Shown: one piece after another, positions 60,831 to 64,000 of the stretch
Layout of the letters: every line of letters starts with the position of its first letter
Position numbering within the stretch: position 1 is the first letter of the stretch
DNA from: Stutzerimonas xanthomarina DSM 18231
Lineage (GTDB): Bacteria > Pseudomonadota > Gammaproteobacteria > Pseudomonadales > Pseudomonadaceae
Direction: 5' to 3'
Assembly: GCF_900129835.1 (NCBI RefSeq)
Contig: NZ_FQXA01000003.1
Location: 496,001-560,000, forward strand
DNA length: 64,000 bases
Notes under the pieces: model-generated
Told to the model about the DNA's origin: nothing
Database searches by the model: none
Seen by the model: the letters and a program-made list of their open reading frames with translations, nothing else
Made by a program: the position numbers and the translations under genes

Positions 60831-61591
60831 GCCTCGAAGACATCGAGGTGAGCCGCGACGGTCGCACCGTGCTGATGTTCGACAGACTCGCGCTCGACGC
60901 CGGTAGCTTTACCGTCATTCTCGGGCACAACGGCTCGGGCAAATCCACCCTGATGAACCTGATTGCTCGGCAGTTCCCGCCGGATCGCGGGCGCATCGAG
61001 CTCGACGGCCAGCCGCTGTCCCGTTATCGCCAACGCGCCTTCGCCCGCAAAGTTGCCTTTCTGCCGCAGCACTTGCCCGACGTCGCCGGGCTCAATGTGC
61101 GCGAGCTGGTTCGCCTCGGTCGCTTCCCCTGGCGAGGCCTGCTGGCACCCTGGCAAGCCGAGGATGAACAGGCCATCGACCGTGCCCTGGCGCAAACCGA
61201 CATCGCTGACTACGCCGAACATCTGGCCGACAGCCTGTCCGGCGGCGAACGCCAGCGCGCCTGGATCGCCATGCTGCTGGCCCAGCAAGCACCGTTACTG
61301 CTGCTGGACGAGCCCACCTCGGCGCTCGACCTGGCGCACCAGTATCAGTTGATGACCTTGTTGCAAACACTTAACCGTGAGACCGGAAGGGCCATCGTGG
61401 CGATTCTGCACGACGTCAACCTGGCCGCGCGCTTCGCTGATCGAATCGTTGCGCTCAAGCGCGGGCGTTTGTTTTTCGACGGGACACCCGAGCAGCTGTT
61501 GTCTGCCGACCGCCTCAGCGCGCTCTACGACGTTGGGATTCACCTGATCGACCAGCCGGGCCAGGCGCGCCGGATCGCCGTGGTGAGCTAA
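60824..61591 (+). CDS. fhuC: Siderophore ABC transporter ATPase (FhuC type)
   Basis: 255 residues. Walker A GHNGSGKST, Q-loop LPQHLPDV, signature LSGGERQRAWIAMLL and Walker B LLLLDEPTSALD are all intact. FhuC/FepC-type length. Its stop overlaps the permease ATG by one base (TAATG). It drives import of ferric hydroxamate or a similar siderophore across the inner membrane. Confidence 0.94.
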   Translation: MLSLEDIEVSRDGRTVLMFDRLALDAGSFTVILGHNGSGKSTLMNLIARQFPPDRGRIELDGQPLSRYRQRAFARKVAFLPQHLPDVAGLNVRELVRLGRFPWRGLLAPWQAEDEQAIDRALAQTDIADYAEHLADSLSGGERQRAWIAMLLAQQAPLLLLDEPTSALDLAHQYQLMTLLQTLNRETGRAIVAILHDVNLAARFADRIVALKRGRLFFDGTPEQLLSADRLSALYDVGIHLIDQPGQARRIAVVS

Positions 61592-63597
61592 TGCAGGCGC
61601 TGATGACCGATACGGCACCAGCCCCGCCTGCCGGGATTTCGGCGCGTTACCTCATCACGCTCATCGGCTTGGCCATACTCGCCGTGCTGCACCTGAACCT
61701 GGGCATGACGCACTGGACGCCCGCGCATTGGTCACTTCAGCCACCGGCGGCCGGCAGCCTCGATGCGCTGGAGTTCGGCCTGTCCGTGCTGCCGCGTTTG
61801 ACCATGGCCTTGCTGGTCGGCGCTGCCCTCGGGCTGTCCGGCAGCGTACTGCAACAATTGACGCAGAATCGCCTCGCCTCGCCCATGACCCTGGGTGCAG
61901 CCTCCGGCGCCTGGCTCGGTTTGACCGCCACGGCCCTGCTTTCGCCGACATTGGCGGCTACCCACGGGCACTGGGCGGCGCTCGGCGGCGCACTCGCCGC
62001 GGTGGGGCTGGCACTGCTGATCGCGGGTCGTCAGGGCGCAGCGGGACTGCCGGTGATTCTGGCCGGCATGGCGCTCAACCTGCTGCTCGGCGCCATCGCC
62101 ACGGCGATTCTGCTGCTGCACAACCAGCAGAGCCGCGGGCTGTTCATCTGGGGCGCCGGCGACCTCGGGCAGATCGACTGGCACTGGGTTCAGTGGCTAT
62201 GGCCTAAACTGCTGATCGGGTTGCTGGTGATTGCGCTGGCCCCGCGCCCGTTGACGCTGCTGCAGTTGGGCGCCACGGGTGCCAGCGCGCGTGGCCTGTC
62301 GCTCTGGCCCGTGATGCTGGCCTTGTTTCTGGCCAGCCTGTGGCTTACCTCGGCAGCCATCACCGCCGTCGGTCTGATCGGCTTCATCGGCTTGATCACA
62401 CCGAATCTGGCGCGCTTGTTCGGCGCTCGCTCCGCACGAGACGAGCTGCTCTACAGTGCGCTACTCGGCGCCTTGCTGCTGCTCGGTACGGACACCCTGA
62501 CGCTGGCATTGAATCGCTGGTTCTCCGAACTGATCCCCAGCGGCGCGACCGCTGCACTGATCGGCGCTCCGGCCCTGCTCTGGCTGTCGCGCAGACAATT
62601 GGCGGCTGAGGATCGGCAAAGCCTGGCGGTACCGTCCGGTGCAGGCCTATTGAACGCGCGCAGGCTGGTCCGCCTGCTGCTGGCCGGGGGCGCGGCAGCA
62701 CTCGTCACATTGCTAATCGCACGCGGGCCATCCGGCTGGACCTTTGGCTGGCCGACGGAGGCGCTCTGGTCGCTGCGCTGGCCTCGGCTTCTGGCGGCGA
62801 TCGCGGCTGGCTGCGGATTGGCCGTGGCCGGGACGATGCTGCAACGTCTGCTGCGCAACCCCTTGGCCAGCCCCGACATTCTCGGGCTGACGGCGGGCGC
62901 GACCCTTGCCGTGGTGCTTGCAGTGATGCTGTTCGGGGCCGGGTCGATGCAACTGATCGCCCCGATCGCCGCCTTTGCCGGCAGCCTTGTGGTGCTCGGC
63001 CTGTTATTGCTGTTTGGTCACCGGCATCACTACTCGCCCGGCATCATGGTGCTGGTCGGGGTTTCACTCGCCGCGCTGCTCAACACCGCCCTGCAGGTCG
63101 GCCTGACGCGCGGCCCGGCCGACGCGCTGGCGTTGCTCGGCTGGCTGGCCGGTTCCACCTATCGAGTCGAAGCGCGCGAGGCGATTGCACTGAGCGGCGG
63201 CGTCGCCGTGCTGGTAGCGATCAGCCTGACCTTGCACCGTGCGCTGACGCTTATTTCGATTGGCAGCGGCGTGGCGCTCAGCCGAGGGCTCGATGTGCCG
63301 CGCGCGCGGCTGGCGCTACTTTTGCTGGTATCGCTGCTGTGCGCGGTTGTGACCAGCCTGCTCGGGCCGGTCGCCTTTCTCGGGCTGTTGGCGCCGCACA
63401 TGGCCGCGCTGCTCGGCGCGCGTCGGGCATTGCCGCAACTGCTGCTCGCCGCGCTGCTGGGCGGTTGGCTGATGCTGGTGTCCGACTGGATCGGTCGCTC
63501 GCTGCTGTTCCCCCTGGAAGTGCCGGTCGGGCTGGTGGCGTCCATTCTCTGCGGGCTGTATTTCCTCTACCTGCTGATCCGGCAGCGCGGCAAATGA
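61591..63597 (+). CDS. fhuB: Fused siderophore permease (FhuB type)
   Basis: 668 residues, about twenty membrane helices in two similar halves of ten (joined near residue 340). Each half has the FecCD-type segments GLSGSVLQQLTQNRLASPMT and AGTMLQRLLRNPLASPDILG, and the cytoplasmic G-rich loop (GFIGLITPNLARL, AFLGLLAPHMAALL). This double-length form is typical of FhuB for ferric hydroxamates. It overlaps the next gene by 4 bp (ATGA). Confidence 0.94.
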   Translation: MQALMTDTAPAPPAGISARYLITLIGLAILAVLHLNLGMTHWTPAHWSLQPPAAGSLDALEFGLSVLPRLTMALLVGAALGLSGSVLQQLTQNRLASPMTLGAASGAWLGLTATALLSPTLAATHGHWAALGGALAAVGLALLIAGRQGAAGLPVILAGMALNLLLGAIATAILLLHNQQSRGLFIWGAGDLGQIDWHWVQWLWPKLLIGLLVIALAPRPLTLLQLGATGASARGLSLWPVMLALFLASLWLTSAAITAVGLIGFIGLITPNLARLFGARSARDELLYSALLGALLLLGTDTLTLALNRWFSELIPSGATAALIGAPALLWLSRRQLAAEDRQSLAVPSGAGLLNARRLVRLLLAGGAAALVTLLIARGPSGWTFGWPTEALWSLRWPRLLAAIAAGCGLAVAGTMLQRLLRNPLASPDILGLTAGATLAVVLAVMLFGAGSMQLIAPIAAFAGSLVVLGLLLLFGHRHHYSPGIMVLVGVSLAALLNTALQVGLTRGPADALALLGWLAGSTYRVEAREAIALSGGVAVLVAISLTLHRALTLISIGSGVALSRGLDVPRARLALLLLVSLLCAVVTSLLGPVAFLGLLAPHMAALLGARRALPQLLLAALLGGWLMLVSDWIGRSLLFPLEVPVGLVASILCGLYFLYLLIRQRGK

Positions 63598-64000
63598 AGC
63601 GCTTGCCGCGCCTCGTCGCGCTGTTCGGCCTGTTGCTGCTGATCGGCAGCCGGTCGCATGCCAGTGAAGCGCCGCGCGTTGCCGCGCTGAGTTGGGAGCC
63701 GGTGGAGCACTTGTTGATGCTGGGCATCGAGCCGGTGGCGGTGGCCGACGCCGATGACTACCGCGCCTGGGTCGTACGGCCTACGCTACCTGAATCAGTG
63801 ACCCCGGTCGGTACGCGCACCGAACCCAACCTGGAACTGTTAGCCCAGCTCGACCTCGACCTGATTGTGATCACCCCGCTGATCGAAGACTTGCGCGACA
63901 AGCTCGAGCGCATCGCACCGGTGGTCGCCTACGGTGACTTCACCCAGGCGCGCGACAATTACCTGATGCAACGCGAGAACTACCTGGCGCTGGCCAAGCG
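63594..64000 (+). CDS. FhuD-like periplasmic siderophore-binding protein (3' end outside window)
   Basis: The first 135 codons from the ATG at 63594, open at the right edge. A signal peptide (about residues 1-23, ending HAS/EAP) is followed by PRVAALSWEPVEHLLMLGIE, VGTRTEPNLELLAQLDLDLI and ITPLIEDLRDKLERIAPVVA, the N-terminal lobe of FhuD/BtuF-type binding proteins. It starts inside the fhuB stop codon, so it is coupled to the permease. Confidence 0.9.
   Translation, partial: MKRLPRLVALFGLLLLIGSRSHASEAPRVAALSWEPVEHLLMLGIEPVAVADADDYRAWVVRPTLPESVTPVGTRTEPNLELLAQLDLDLIVITPLIEDLRDKLERIAPVVAYGDFTQARDNYLMQRENYLALAK

Overview
The window looks like a 64 kb piece of a GC-rich gammaproteobacterial chromosome, most probably Pseudomonas sensu lato and plausibly the P. 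stutzeri/Stutzerimonas group. The reasons are a membrane-bound PQQ glucose dehydrogenase, DUF6279 and PA2169-type proteins, AlgU-like promoter motifs, a Pseudomonas-type REP element and general protein similarity. I could run no database search. All family names come from motifs read by eye and from memory.

Layout. (1) 1-5000: left arm of a polysaccharide locus on the + strand (SGNH-like fragment, RmlD, nitroreductase, pyruvyl transferase) facing an OafA-type acyltransferase on the - strand. (2) 5415-5565: a single tRNA-Thr(CGT) with its own promoter and terminator. (3) 5623-7783: a three-gene overlapping operon of small membrane/low-complexity stress proteins behind an AlgU/sigma-E-like promoter. 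(4) 8226-28612: main exopolysaccharide (EPS) locus. Read from right to left on the - strand it has an outer-membrane barrel, Wza, Wzc, Ugd, Wzx, GT4, Gmd, Fcl, a Wzy-like polymerase, GT2, a phosphoribosyltransferase-HAD fusion and a WecG/TagA transferase. A second flippase and a GH5 glycanase on the + strand, and a two-module GH5 glycanase on the - strand, are interleaved; a small DUF2945-DUF488 pair sits inside. (5) 29273-39777: housekeeping and accessory genes (CvfB-like, Gcd, a pseudouridine synthase with an altered catalytic motif, lipoproteins, SDR, aldo/keto reductase, VOC, LysE) and one frameshifted small gene. (6) 40024-44210: a complete curli cluster csgD-E-F-G-B-A, all on one strand. 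(7) 44380-59816: signalling and miscellaneous genes (hybrid kinase, rRNA-type methyltransferase, TopB, PaiB, KaiC-like ATPase with a partner kinase, SASA-type esterase, AraC regulator, GGDEF-EAL, PA2169). (8) 60078-64000: hydroxamate-siderophore uptake operon (FhuF-like reductase, FhuC, FhuB, FhuD-like start) running off the right edge.

How the genes fit together. The EPS locus supplies GDP-L-fucose (Gmd, Fcl), UDP-glucuronate (Ugd) and probably pyruvyl and acyl decorations, so the product is predicted to be an acidic, pyruvylated, acylated heteropolysaccharide made by a Wzx/Wzy route and exported by Wza/Wzc. The PRTase-HAD fusion suggests that ribofuranose may be added from PRPP. No initiating phosphoglycosyltransferase is visible in the window. 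With curli, a c-di-GMP enzyme and two glycanases nearby, much of the window concerns the biofilm matrix.

Most interesting points: the PRTase-HAD dual-domain protein (15051-16031); the CsgA protein built from nine CsgA-like 22/23-residue repeats followed by CsgB-like 11-residue repeats; a hybrid kinase that appears to start at ATT; the frameshifted small gene at 35405-35595; and the D-to-E change in a pseudouridine synthase. I found no insertion sequence, prophage or CRISPR array.
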